Shown piece by piece: positions 44,340 to 53,465 of a stretch of 64,000 nt of DNA. The translations under genes were made by a program, and so were the position numbers. Below the pieces are notes generated by a model, which searched no databases, was not told where the DNA came from, and saw nothing but the letters and a program-made list of their open reading frames with translations. Position 1 is the stretch's first letter. The number at the start of each line of letters is the position of its first letter. Origin of the DNA: DATENM01 sp045807725 (lineage in GTDB: Bacteria > Acidobacteriota > Blastocatellia > UBA7656); assembly GCA_045807725.1 (NCBI GenBank), contig JBJMGV010000007.1:1-64000 (forward strand), in the 5' to 3' direction.

Positions 44340-45368
44340 TTACTTGACGACGATGGCGTGTTCGCCGCGCGCCGTCACGCGCCCGATCACGCTTGCGTCC
44401 GCGTAGGTCTCGCGCAATCGCGCCAGCATCGCATCGGCGCGTGTCGCGTCAATGGCGATGAGCATACCGCCGGCGGTCTGTGGATCGAACAACAGGCTCG
44501 CCATCGGTTTGCTGAGCGTCTCGCTCAACTGAACGCTGTCGCCGACGTAGCGACGATTCGTGCGGTCGCCGCTGGTGAGCAATCCCTTCTCGGCCAATTC
44601 GTAAGCGCCCGCGATCAGCGGCACGCGCTCGGCATCGATTTCTAACGTAATCTGGCTTCCATTTGCCATCTCCCACGCGTGGCCGAGCAGGCCGAAGCCC
44701 GTAACATCAGTCGCGCCGCGCACGTCGAACTCGCGCATCACATCGGCGGCGCGACGCCCCGCAAGCAACATCGTTGCGAGTGACGCGGCGGCCACCTCCT
44801 TTGACGCTTTTTCAAACTTGATGCCGGTCGAGATAACGCCTGTGCCGATAGGCTTGGTTAATACAAGAACGTCGCCGGCGTGCGCGCCGCGATTGGTCAT
44901 CACTCGCGCCGGGTCAATCGTGCCGGTCACGGCATAGCCGAACATGATTTGCGCGTTATCGACGCTGTGACCGCCGAGCAAGGCGACGCCGTTTTCGGTC
45001 AGCACGTCCAAGCCGCCGCGCATAATGTCAGAGAGAATCTGAAAGTCCACGCCTTTTTTCGGAAAGCAGGTAACGGCCAGCGCCGTGATCGGCGTGCCGC
45101 CCATTGCCCACACGTCGTTGATGGAGTTGAGCGCGGCGATGCGACCGTAATCGTACGGGTCGTCTACGATGGGCGTGAAGAAATCGACGGTCTGCACAAG
45201 GGCCAGATCGTCGCGCACAAGGTAGACTCCGGCGTCGTCGGCAGTCTCAATGCCGACCAGCACGTTCGCAGATTGTGGAATCCGTAGCCCGCTCAGAACC
45301 TGAGCCAGCTCGCTTGGCGCGAGTTTAGCCGCTCAACCCGCGCACGAAACCATCTCAGTCAATCGCAT
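44340..45368 (-). CDS. selD: Selenide, water dikinase SelD, itself a selenoprotein (in-frame TGA)
   Basis: Makes selenophosphate from selenide and ATP. A plain ORF begins only at 45263, but homology to SelD continues upstream through one TGA (45335-45333) to ATG 45368, which has AAGGAG five bases upstream. The restored N-terminus reads MRLTEMVSCAGUAAKLAPSE, where U (codon 12) occupies the place of the catalytic Cys 17 of the E. coli protein (GAGCGCK). The conserved catalytic Lys follows three residues later. The rest has DDAGVYLV, NSINDVWAMGGTP, GGHSVDN and TDVTGFGLLGH. Full length is 342 residues, normal for SelD. This implies SelA, SelB and tRNA-Sec elsewhere in the genome; none is in the window. 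Confidence 0.93.
45298..45335 (-). promoter_or_regulatory. Candidate bacterial SECIS element in selD
   Basis: Starting nine bases after the TGA, CTCGC and GCGAG pair around the loop GCCAA, whose first base is G as in bacterial SECIS hairpins. The loop is slightly closer to the UGA than the typical 16-37 bases, so the call is tentative; SelB specificity differs between phyla. Confidence 0.5.
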
Positions 45369-45641
45369 AAGCTCTCCTTCAAGCATTGCCTCTTCATCAC
45401 GCTACACCTGCATTGTAGAAACAATTCGCCCTGTATGCCACCGTAGCGGCCAATTACTGACGCGCAGGTTGACAGGCAGTAGTAGCGCGGCGCGCACGGC
45501 CTACGCGACACTGATCGCCTGCTTCGCACGCAAACTCGTTCCTCTCAGACTCAATTGTCGAACGTCGGTTCATCGGTGCTGTGGCGAACTGCCGCGTCGT
45601 TGTGCGATTCTGTAGCTCGGACTTGCGCGGAGGAGTGAGCA

Positions 45642-48515
45642 ATGGGAATGAAGGAAGCGCTGTGGCTGCCCGAAGATCAAGCGGCGCGGCTCGTCGAGAT
45701 GATGAGCGATGCGCCCGGCGTCAAAAGCGCACCGCTGCGCCGCGACGTGCGTAACCTGGGCCGCTTGCTCGGCGACGTGCTCAAAGAACAGGCCGGCGAC
45801 GCGCTGTTTGATCGCGTCGAGCATCTGCGATTGCTGGCCATCGAGCACCGCGAGCTACAAGAAGAGTCGAAGGCGCAAAGCAACCGCGCTGTCGTGGCCA
45901 ATGCTGCATCAACCGAGATTCATCAAGCTAATCAACCGACCAGTCAACAGGCCGATCAACAAATAGAGCATCCGGCAGATCCTTATCAACTGATGGAACT
46001 GGCGCGGCAGTTCGTCGCCGAAGTCAGCGTTGAACAGGCGCACCAGTTGACCAAAGCCTTTGCCACTTATTTTGAGCTGACCAACCTCGCTGAAACTAAC
46101 CATCGCAAACGCCGCCGTCGCGCCGCCGAAGTCTTGATTGATCGCCCGCCGCAGCCCGGCTCGATGCGCGGCACGTTCGCCAGAATGCGCGATGCCGGGC
46201 TGACGGTCGATGATGCATTGGCGCTGCTCGCTCAAATCAAAGTCATCCCGGTCTTCACCGCGCACCCGACGGAAGTCGCGCGCCGCACCGTCTTGTTCAA
46301 ACGCCAGCGCATCACCGCCGAGCTGGAACGCTTGGATCAACTGCCGCTGCCTTACAGCGAAGCCTTGCGCGCACAGACCAGCATCGCCGCCGCCATCACG
46401 GCGATGTGGGAGTCCGACGAAGTGCGACGCCGCAAGCCGATGGTGCGCGACGAGATTAAGATGGGCCTCGATTATTATCCTTCGGTGTTGATCGCCACGC
46501 TGCCGAACCTTTATGACGAGATCAGTGACGCGCTCGGCTATGCGTACGGCGTCGAGGTCAGCGCCCGCGAGCTACCGTTGATGGTCGAATTCGGCTCGTG
46601 GATTGGCGGCGACCGCGACGGCAATCCTTTCGTCACGCCCGACGCGACCAGCGCCGCGCTTGAGATGGCGCGCGGCGTCATCCTCGATCACTACATCAAC
46701 GCGACGCGCGAGTTGATCCGCCAGCTCAGCCCCTCGGATATGCAGACGGCGGCGTCACGCGAATTGATCAACGCGCTCGACGCCTACGCCGCGCGCATCT
46801 CGCCCGATGATCCGAGCGCAGCGTTACGGGCGAAGGATGAAATCTATCGTCGCTTTCTCGTCTTCGTCCTGCATCGATTGCTGCACGCCCGCGAGCGCCC
46901 GCAACATGCTGACGCCTACAAAGCCGCGCGCGAGTTCTGCGAAGACCTGCGCTTGATGCGCGACAGCCTCGCCGCAAATCGAGGCGAGCGGCTGGCCGCG
47001 CAACTGCTTGACCCGCTGATCCGTCAGGCCGAGACGTTCGGCTTTCATCTGCACACGCTCGACATACGCCAGCACGCGCGGGTTCACGCGCAAGCCGTGC
47101 GCGAGCTATCGCGCGGGGCCGAAATTCAAAATGCGGCTAACATTACATTGCCCATTGCGCCATCAGAAGAGACGGCTGTGCTGGTTGACGCGTTGCGTCG
47201 CGTTGCCGCGTTAAAGCGCAGCTATCCGCCGCAAGCGATTCAGAGCTACGTCATCAGCGGCGCGCGGTCGGTTGAAGATGTGTTATCGGTGGCGTGGCTC
47301 GCCGAGGTGGCCGGCATACGGGTCGCGGCGTCGGGCGATGATCCGGGCCTGATGCCCGTGCCGTTGTTTGAATCCATCGAAGACCTGCGTCACTGCCCTG
47401 AGGTTTGCCGGGCATTGTGGACGAATCAAGATTACGCCCGCTTGCTCGATTCGTGGGGCCGCCGTCAGGAAGTGATGCTCGGCTACAGCGACTCGAACAA
47501 AGACGGCGGGATGCTGACAAGCACTTGGGAGATTTACAAAGCGCACCGCGCGCTGCATCAGATCGCCGCCGAGTGCAACGTTCACCTGCGACTCTTTCAC
47601 GGTCGCGGCGGCACGGTTGGTCGCGGCGGCGGGCCTACGCATCGCGCCATCATCGCGCAGCCGGCGGGCGCGTTCAGCGGTGAGTTGCGAATCACCGAAC
47701 AGGGCGAGGTGTTGAATTGGAAATATGCCGACACAGTACTGGCCGAGCGCAATCTTGAGTTGATGATTGCGGCGGCGCTCGAAGCATTAGCGCGGCCTGG
47801 CAGCGCTCGTGTTGACGAAAGCGAATGGGAAGCGGCGCTGGAAGAGATGAGCCGCGACGCGTTCGCTTTTTACCGCGAGCGCATCGCCGAGAACGCGGAG
47901 GTGCTGACCTACTTCGAGCAGGCGACGCCAGTGCTTGAGTTTGATGAAGTGAAGATCGGCTCGCGTCCGGCGCGGCGCAGCAGTCGGCGCGGCATCGAAG
48001 ACCTGCGCGCCATCCCTTGGGTCTTCGGCTGGATGCAGAGCCGTCACGTGTTGCCGGCGTGGTTCGGCGTCGGCTGGGCGCTTGAGCGATTCGCCGCGCG
48101 CGGCGAACGCGAAGCGCGCTTGCTCGAAACGATGATGGACGAGTTCCCGATGTTCGCCGACCTGATCCGCAACATCGAGATCGGCATGGCCAAAGCCGAC
48201 CTGACCATCGCGCGATTATACGCCGGCCTTGTTGAAGACGCCCGCTTGCGCGAGCGCGTCTTTCAAATGATCGCCGAAGAGTTCGACCGCACACATCAGA
48301 TAGTCTTGCGCGTCCGCCGCCAGTCGCACCTGCTTGAGAACAACACGGTGCTGGCGCGCTCGATACGGCTACGCAACCCCTACGTTGACCCGATGAGCTT
48401 GATTCAGGTAGACCTCTTGCGGCGCAAGCGCGGCGGCGACGCGAGCGAAGAGTTGAATTATGCGCTCGCCGCGACCATCAACGGCATCGCCGCCGGATTG
48501 CGCAACACGGGATGA
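45642..48515 (+). CDS. ppc: Phosphoenolpyruvate carboxylase
   Basis: Carboxylates PEP to oxaloacetate, an anaplerotic reaction. The 957-residue protein has the family's catalytic blocks in order: FTAHPTEVARRTV near 205 (catalytic His), GGDRDGNPFV near 321, GYSDSNKDGGMLTSTW near 613, and FHGRGGTVGRGGGPTH near 651, the glycine-rich mobile loop. The C-terminus ends ATINGIAAGLRNTG, as expected for the inhibitor-binding tail. Residues about 85-110 contain an unusual Gln/Thr-rich insert (NQPTSQQADQQIEHP). GGAGG lies eight bases before the ATG. The 273 bases upstream, between selD and ppc, show no other gene or clear regulatory motif. Confidence 0.96.
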   Translation: MGMKEALWLPEDQAARLVEMMSDAPGVKSAPLRRDVRNLGRLLGDVLKEQAGDALFDRVEHLRLLAIEHRELQEESKAQSNRAVVANAASTEIHQANQPTSQQADQQIEHPADPYQLMELARQFVAEVSVEQAHQLTKAFATYFELTNLAETNHRKRRRRAAEVLIDRPPQPGSMRGTFARMRDAGLTVDDALALLAQIKVIPVFTAHPTEVARRTVLFKRQRITAELERLDQLPLPYSEALRAQTSIAAAITAMWESDEVRRRKPMVRDEIKMGLDYYPSVLIATLPNLYDEISDALGYAYGVEVSARELPLMVEFGSWIGGDRDGNPFVTPDATSAALEMARGVILDHYINATRELIRQLSPSDMQTAASRELINALDAYAARISPDDPSAALRAKDEIYRRFLVFVLHRLLHARERPQHADAYKAAREFCEDLRLMRDSLAANRGERLAAQLLDPLIRQAETFGFHLHTLDIRQHARVHAQAVRELSRGAEIQNAANITLPIAPSEETAVLVDALRRVAALKRSYPPQAIQSYVISGARSVEDVLSVAWLAEVAGIRVAASGDDPGLMPVPLFESIEDLRHCPEVCRALWTNQDYARLLDSWGRRQEVMLGYSDSNKDGGMLTSTWEIYKAHRALHQIAAECNVHLRLFHGRGGTVGRGGGPTHRAIIAQPAGAFSGELRITEQGEVLNWKYADTVLAERNLELMIAAALEALARPGSARVDESEWEAALEEMSRDAFAFYRERIAENAEVLTYFEQATPVLEFDEVKIGSRPARRSSRRGIEDLRAIPWVFGWMQSRHVLPAWFGVGWALERFAARGEREARLLETMMDEFPMFADLIRNIEIGMAKADLTIARLYAGLVEDARLRERVFQMIAEEFDRTHQIVLRVRRQSHLLENNTVLARSIRLRNPYVDPMSLIQVDLLRRKRGGDASEELNYALAATINGIAAGLRNTG

Positions 48516-48539
48516 GGCGTGAAGAGGGAGAGCCTGCGC

Positions 48540-48671
48540 TCAAGGGGCAATCTTCGTAGCCGGGTCGCTCCAACCGCTCTGACCGTTGGAACTGACGGCG
48601 GCGACGCGGAACCAGTGCTTCGCGCCGCGCGTCAACCCGCTGGCGACCGCCGACGACGTGACGACCACCGC
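48540..48671 (-). pseudogene. Fibronectin type III domain C-terminal remnant
   Basis: On the minus strand 42 codons before a TGA read VVVTSSAVASGLTRGAKHWF and then RVAAVSSNGQSGWSDPATKI, the typical last strands of an FN3 domain (GL-x-R-G-x-x-Y/H-W-F-R-V-A-A-V, WSDP). The rest of the gene is absent: the frame runs straight into the CCCTGAAAGGG hairpin. It is the tail of a secreted multi-domain protein whose body has been lost or displaced. Confidence 0.65.
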
Positions 48672-48817
48672 AAGCCCTGAAAGGGCGCAATAACCGATCA
48701 CCTAGTGCGCCCTTTCAGGGCTTGGCGGTTAGCCCTGCTGCTCACCCAGGGCGATGCCCTGGGCTGTCGAATCGCGCCCTTTCAGGGCTTTCTTTGGCTT
48801 TTCAGACACGCTCTAAG
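48671..48817. repeat. Second, truncated copy of the composite palindromic element
   Basis: In reverse orientation it matches 13791-13935: AGAGCGTGTCTGAAAAGCC, GATTCGACAGCCCAGGGCAT, GGGCTAACCGCC and the AAGCCCTGAAAGGGCGCA hairpin around a TCACCTAGTG loop. One outer inverted repeat is kept only in part (TCAGACACGCTCT) and the other end is missing where the FN3 remnant begins. Confidence 0.8.
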
Positions 48818-48907
48818 AAAGAGTTGGAATACTTGGCCGAGCGCGTGAAGAAGTTGCAGAGGCTGACCAGGGCGATTTGCAAAGAACGAATCGCCGGCTA
48901 TGCATAA
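48817..48907 (+). pseudogene. Possible gene-tail remnant
   Basis: After the repeat a short frame reads KKELEYLAERVKKLQRLTRA then ICKERIAGYA to a stop. It looks like the helical, basic end of a real protein but has no start of its own. Low-confidence remnant; up to 49027 the rest is a single heptad arm. Confidence 0.3.
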
Positions 48908-48946
48908 AGGCGTCGTCCCGGCTCCCGCGCATCATCACGCTCCCCC

Positions 48947-48976
48947 ATATCACTTGTCACTCATCACTCGTCACCC
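48947..48976. repeat. Single heptad repeat arm (CACTCAT units)
   Basis: CACTTGT, CACTCAT, CACTCGT, CACC in a row, 7-nt period, without an obvious complementary arm nearby. Confidence 0.6.
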
Positions 48977-49027
48977 TAGAATCAATTCTTTTACGAGAGC
49001 ACCGGAATCATTAAGGGAGATCAAGCC

Positions 49028-50290
49028 ATGTCAGCGCCTCGCAAGTTAGCCATACTGGTCGGCGGCGGGCCAGCGCCCGGTATCAACGCCGTCATCTCTG
49101 CTGCCGTCATCGAAGCCATCAACGAAGGCTTCGAGGTCGTCGGCGTTCAGGAGGGCTTCAAACACCTGATCCGCGAAGACCCGTCGAAAATGCGCCCGCT
49201 CAAGATCGAAGACGTGTCGCGCATTCATCTGTCCGGCGGTTCCGTGCTCGGCACGGCGCGCGACAACCCGACCAAATCCGACAAGGCCATCAACTCGGTC
49301 ATCAAGACGCTGACTTCCGCAGGCGTCACTCACCTCGTCACTATCGGTGGCGACGACACCGCGCTGTCGTCGAGCACCGTCTACGAAAAATCAGGGGGCC
49401 GCATTCATACGGTCCACGTCCCGAAGACGATTGATAACGACCTGCCGCTGCCGCCTCACATCCCGACCTTCGGCTACCAGACGGCGCGGCACGTCGGCGT
49501 CGAACTGGTGCGCAACCTGATGGAAGATGCGCGCTCGACCAAGCGCTGGTATCTGGTCGTGGCGATGGGGCGCAAGGCCGGCCACCTCGCGCTCGGCATC
49601 GGCAAAGCGTCGGGCGCGACCCTGACCGTCATCGGTGAAGAGTTCGCTGAAGAGACTGTGCCCTTCGCAGCCATCTGCGACATCGTCGAAGGCTCGATCA
49701 TCAAGCGGCGCGCGATGAATCAACCTTACGGCGTCGCCATCCTCGCCGAAGGGCTGATCGAGAAGCTCGACTCGCAAGAGTTATCTGGATTACAAGAGGC
49801 CGAACGCGACGAGCACGGCCACATACGCTTCGCCGAGATTGACCTGGGCCGTATGGTGAAGGCGGAAGTGCAGAGCCGTTTCCAACAACGCGGCATACGG
49901 CTGACGATTACGAGCAAGAACATCGGCTACGAGCTGCGCTGCGCCGACCCGATCCCTTACGATGCGGCCTACTGCCGCGATCTCGGCTACAGCGCGATTC
50001 GCTACTTGCTGGCCGGCGGGTCGGGCGCGATGGTCAGCATACAGGGCGGGCGGCTGGTTCCGTTGGCCTTCTCTGACATACGCGAGCCGGCCACCGGCAA
50101 GACGCGCGTTCGCCTGGTAGACCCGACCCGCGAAGGCTACCGCGTCGCCCGCGAATATATGATCCGGCTGACGCCGCAAGACTTTCATAATCCGGTCTGG
50201 GTCGAGAAGCTGGCGCTGGCCGCCAGCCTGACGACGGACGAATTGCGCGCCCGGTTCGGAGGCCACTGGCCACTGGCCACTGAGAATTGA
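49028..50290 (+). CDS. Phosphofructokinase, PPi-dependent type, first of a tandem pair
   Basis: Converts fructose 6-phosphate and fructose 1,6-bisphosphate in glycolysis or its reverse. Motifs: GGGPAPGINAVISA near 12, GGDDTALSS near 108, PKTIDNDLPLP near 135 (catalytic TIDND), MGRKAGHLALGIGKASG near 184, and YELRCADPIPYDA near 303. Asp in GGDD and Lys in PKTIDND are the residues that mark PPi-dependent enzymes; ATP enzymes have GGDG and PGTIDND. Start ATG 49028 is preceded by GGGAGATC. The last residues, GHWPLATEN, are encoded by a heptad repeat and do not match the paralogue, so the native C-terminus has been replaced. The second copy begins 2 bases after the stop. Confidence 0.9.
   Translation: MSAPRKLAILVGGGPAPGINAVISAAVIEAINEGFEVVGVQEGFKHLIREDPSKMRPLKIEDVSRIHLSGGSVLGTARDNPTKSDKAINSVIKTLTSAGVTHLVTIGGDDTALSSSTVYEKSGGRIHTVHVPKTIDNDLPLPPHIPTFGYQTARHVGVELVRNLMEDARSTKRWYLVVAMGRKAGHLALGIGKASGATLTVIGEEFAEETVPFAAICDIVEGSIIKRRAMNQPYGVAILAEGLIEKLDSQELSGLQEAERDEHGHIRFAEIDLGRMVKAEVQSRFQQRGIRLTITSKNIGYELRCADPIPYDAAYCRDLGYSAIRYLLAGGSGAMVSIQGGRLVPLAFSDIREPATGKTRVRLVDPTREGYRVAREYMIRLTPQDFHNPVWVEKLALAASLTTDELRARFGGHWPLATEN
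50261..50283. repeat. Single heptad repeat arm (CCACTGG units) inside the first phosphofructokinase gene
   Basis: CCACTGG, CCACTGG, CCACTGA, 7-nt period; it supplies the last codons of the gene and lies just before the start of the second paralogue. The same unit appears in the outer part of the composite element near 14060-14080. Confidence 0.7.
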
Positions 50291-50291
50291 T

Positions 50292-51542
50292 ATGGCTATT
50301 AAAAAGATCGGCATCATCGTAGGCGGCGGCCCTGCGCCGGGCATCAACGGCGTCATCGCCGCCGTGACCACCGAAGCGATCAACATCGGCTGCACCGTCG
50401 TCGGCTTTCACGATGGCTTTGAATGGCTCGCCGAGCGTTATACGGACGAGCAGCACGAGCTGACGATTGATGAAGTGTCGCGCATCCATCAGGATGGCGG
50501 CTCGTACCTCGGCACGTCGCGCACAGACATCACGCGCGACCGCCGCAGTCTCGAAAACGCCATCGCGGCGTTCAACAAGCTCGGCATTGACGCGCTGGTC
50601 TGCATCGGCGGCGATGATATGATTCGCAGCGCCGTCGCTATCGAACAAGAGACGGGTGGGGCGATTAAAGTCGTGCTCGTTCCCAAGAGCATCGATAACG
50701 ACGTGTGGATGCCGCTGCCCGTGCCGACGCTCGGCCACGAGACGGCCCGTCACGTCGGCGTCGCGCTGGTGAAGAACTTAATGGAAGATGCGCGCACAAC
50801 CATCCGTTGGTATTTCGGCGTGACGATGGGACGCCCGACCGGCCACCTGACGCTGGCCATCGGCAAGGCTGCCGGCGCGACTTGCACGATCATTCCCGAA
50901 GAGTTCCGCAAAGAGACGATCACGCTTGACGACATCTGCGACATCATCGAAGGCACGATCATCAAGCGACGCGCGTCGGGGCGCGACTTCGGCGTCGTGT
51001 TGATGGCCGAAGCATTGGTCGAACACTCAAGTCCCGCCGAGATCACTGAGCTGCAAGACGTAGACCGCGACGAGCAGGGCAACATGCGCGTCACCGAGAT
51101 CGACCTTGGCCGCAAGGTGAAAGCGGAAGTGCAGGCGCGGCTCGAACGGCGCGGCATTAAGGCAACCCTCGTTGACAAGACCATCGGCTACGAGTTGCGC
51201 TGCGCCGCGCCGATTCCTTACGACGCCGAATACGCGCGCGACCTCGGCTACGCGGCGGTGAGCTATCTGAAGCAAGGCGGCTCTGGCGCAATGATCACGC
51301 TGCAAGGCGGCGAGGCCCAGGCCGTGCCATTCGCCGAGTTGATTGATCCGCAGACCAGTCGCGGTCGCCGCCGCGCCGTCGATGTTGACACCGAGAGCTA
51401 TCAGGTGGCGCGCGATTACATGGTTCGCCTAGGGCCGAAGGATTTCGCCGACCCGGCGTGGCTCAAGCGACTGGCCGAGACTGCCGCGATGTCGGAAGAA
51501 GAGTTCAAAGCGAAGTTCGGTAAGTTCGCGCAAGGAAGATAA
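50292..51542 (+). CDS. Phosphofructokinase paralogue, PPi-dependent type
   Basis: Clearly paralogous to the preceding gene along its full length (416 residues). It has GGGPAPGINGVIAA near 11, GGDDMIRSA near 106, PKSIDNDVWMPLP near 133 with Ser for Thr, MGRPTGHLTLAIGKAAG near 183, YELRCAAPIPYDAEYARDLG near 301, and the tail EFKAKFGKFAQGR. Differences at the active site (GGDDM against GGDDT, SIDND against TIDND, PTGH against KAGH) suggest divergence in substrate, phosphoryl donor or regulation; the two could also form a hetero-oligomer as in plant and spirochete PFP. The start is 2 bases past the upstream stop, so they are cotranscribed. Confidence 0.9.
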   Translation: MAIKKIGIIVGGGPAPGINGVIAAVTTEAINIGCTVVGFHDGFEWLAERYTDEQHELTIDEVSRIHQDGGSYLGTSRTDITRDRRSLENAIAAFNKLGIDALVCIGGDDMIRSAVAIEQETGGAIKVVLVPKSIDNDVWMPLPVPTLGHETARHVGVALVKNLMEDARTTIRWYFGVTMGRPTGHLTLAIGKAAGATCTIIPEEFRKETITLDDICDIIEGTIIKRRASGRDFGVVLMAEALVEHSSPAEITELQDVDRDEQGNMRVTEIDLGRKVKAEVQARLERRGIKATLVDKTIGYELRCAAPIPYDAEYARDLGYAAVSYLKQGGSGAMITLQGGEAQAVPFAELIDPQTSRGRRRAVDVDTESYQVARDYMVRLGPKDFADPAWLKRLAETAAMSEEEFKAKFGKFAQGR

Positions 51543-51614
51543 TCCACGAAGGACACGAAGGACACTAAAGAGAGCACAAAGACTTCTTTGTGTCTCTTCG
51601 TGTCCTTCGTGGAT
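51543..51614. repeat. 9-nt-period hairpin repeat (CACGAAGGA units)
   Basis: CACGAAGGA, CACGAAGGA, CACTAAAGA against TCTTCGTGTCCTTCGTGG. It begins within one base of the second phosphofructokinase stop. Confidence 0.85.
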
Positions 51615-51697
51615 GAATGCCTTTATTCGACATCATTCAACATCCGTTGACCGCAGAGCATTCGTAGAGAAGCTGTACCTTGATTTGGAGGACACAT

Positions 51698-53350
51698 ATG
51701 AAACGCATCGTGCTCACGCTCGCTCTCCTGTCGTTATCCACCTCGGTCTTCGCGCAGCACACCGGCCATACCACGGACGCCAGGCCGGTGACGCTGATGG
51801 ATGGTTACGGCGAACTGCATCACCCGATCTCGACGCGCAACCCGGAAGCGCAACGCTTCTTCGATCAAGGCATGAAACTCGTCTATGCCTTCAATCATGA
51901 AGAGGCTGTGCGGTCGTTCCAACGTGCCGCCGCGCTCGACCCCGATTGCGCGATGGCTTACTGGGGCGTGGCGCTGGCGCTCGGTCCAAACATCAACCTC
52001 GACATTGATGCGGAACGCGAGAAGCTGGCTTACGACGCCATTCAAAAAGCGGTCGCGCTGGCGTCGAAGGTGACAGAGCCGGAGCGCGCTTACATCGCGG
52101 CGATGGCGCGACGTTACTCGAATGACTCGAAGGCCGATCTTAAGAAGCTTACCGTTGATTATAAGGACGCGATGGCCGATGTCGCCCGGCGTTACACGGA
52201 CGACCCCGACGCGGCGACGCTTTATGCCGAAAGCATTATGCTGCTCCACCCGTGGCAATACTGGAGCGCCGACGGCAAGCCCGCCGCAGGCACGCTCGAA
52301 CTCGTCGCCGTTTTGGAGAATGTTTTGAAACGTAACCCCGATCACATCGGCGCGAATCATTACTACATCCACGCCGTCGAAGCGTCGGCGCACCCGGAAT
52401 GGGCGCTGCCGAGCGCGCAACGTTTGAAAGTGTTGACGCCCGCCGCCGGCCACCTCGTTCATATGCCCGCGCATATCGACATACGCACGGGCAACTACGA
52501 AGCCGCCGCCCGCGCTAACGTCTATGGCGCACAGGCCGACCGCGACTACATACAGATGGCCGGCGCGCAGAACATCTACTCAATGATGTACTACTCGCAC
52601 AACCTGCACTTTCTGGCAGCCGCTAACTGTATGCAGGGCCACTTCCGCGAAGCGCAGCGCGCCGCCGCTCAGCTCGACGCGCACCTAAAGCAGTATTTGA
52701 ATGCGCCGGGGATGGAAGCGATGACGCCGATGCTCGATGGCTTTTTGACGATGCCGACGGTGGTGTTGGTGCGCTTTTATAAATGGGACGAGGCGCTGGC
52801 TTCGCCTGAGCCGGATAAGCGATTGGTAGCGACCGGCGCGATGTGGCATTTCGGGCGCGGCCTGGCTTACGCGGCCAGCGGCAAGATCAGTGAGGCCGAG
52901 AACGAACAGAAGGCGTTTGCCGCGATGATCAAAACGATTCCTGCCGCCGCGCCTTATGGCATCAACACGGCGGCGAATGTTTTTAAGATTGCCGAGTTGA
53001 TGTTTGCCGGCAAGATCGCGCTGGCGAAAGGTGACAGGAAAGCGGCGATAGAATTATTCGAGCGCGCCGTCAAAGCCGAAGACGCGCTGCGTTATGATGA
53101 GCCGGCGGGATGGCAGTTGCCTGTGCGCGAAGCCTTGGGCGGCGCGTTGCTCGCAAGCAATGATTACGCGGCGGCAGAGCAGGTCTTTCGCGCAGACCTT
53201 GAGCGTAACCCGCGCAGCGGGCGTTCGCTGTTCGGTTTGATGGAGAGCTTGAAAGGACAGGGCAAACAAGCCGCCGCCGCTTTCGTGCAGCAAGAGTTCG
53301 ACGCGGCGTGGAAGAACGCCGAAGTGAAATTGCGCGCCGCCGATTTATGA
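51698..53350 (+). CDS. Secreted TPR protein
   Basis: ATG 51698 has GGAGG six bases upstream and a signal peptide (MKRIVLTLALLSLSTSVFAQ). The 550-residue chain contains tetratricopeptide-like repeats: EAQRFFDQGMKLVYAFNHEE with SFQRAAALDPDCAMAYWGVA early on, and ALAKGDRKAAIELFERAV with YAAAEQVFRADLERNPRSGR near the end. A His-rich patch precedes the repeats (QHTGHTTD) and a conserved-looking block, NHYYIHAVEASAHPEWAL then HLVHMPAHIDI, has several His that might bind metal. I do not recognise a catalytic family. Periplasmic; partner unknown. Confidence 0.82.
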   Translation: MKRIVLTLALLSLSTSVFAQHTGHTTDARPVTLMDGYGELHHPISTRNPEAQRFFDQGMKLVYAFNHEEAVRSFQRAAALDPDCAMAYWGVALALGPNINLDIDAEREKLAYDAIQKAVALASKVTEPERAYIAAMARRYSNDSKADLKKLTVDYKDAMADVARRYTDDPDAATLYAESIMLLHPWQYWSADGKPAAGTLELVAVLENVLKRNPDHIGANHYYIHAVEASAHPEWALPSAQRLKVLTPAAGHLVHMPAHIDIRTGNYEAAARANVYGAQADRDYIQMAGAQNIYSMMYYSHNLHFLAAANCMQGHFREAQRAAAQLDAHLKQYLNAPGMEAMTPMLDGFLTMPTVVLVRFYKWDEALASPEPDKRLVATGAMWHFGRGLAYAASGKISEAENEQKAFAAMIKTIPAAAPYGINTAANVFKIAELMFAGKIALAKGDRKAAIELFERAVKAEDALRYDEPAGWQLPVREALGGALLASNDYAAAEQVFRADLERNPRSGRSLFGLMESLKGQGKQAAAAFVQQEFDAAWKNAEVKLRAADL

Positions 53351-53373
53351 TTAGCGGCATCGCGTGAGAGATA

Positions 53374-53444
53374 TAACCGCAGAGGACGCAGAGGGCGCAG
53401 AGGTATGTTTGATCTCTGCGTCCTTTGCGTCCTCTGCGGTAAAT
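53374..53444. repeat. 9-nt-period hairpin repeat (CGCAGAGGA units)
   Basis: AACCGCAGAGGACGCAGAGG on the left, CCTTTGCGTCCTCTGCGG on the right. It lies between two convergent genes. Confidence 0.85.
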
Positions 53445-53465
53445 CATCGCCTCTAGCTTTGCTGA

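Noticed and set aside
45264..45332. selD start inside the gene at 45263 as given by stop-to-stop reading
   Set aside because: It would remove the catalytic Cys/Sec and Lys; homology and a ribosome binding site support 45368.
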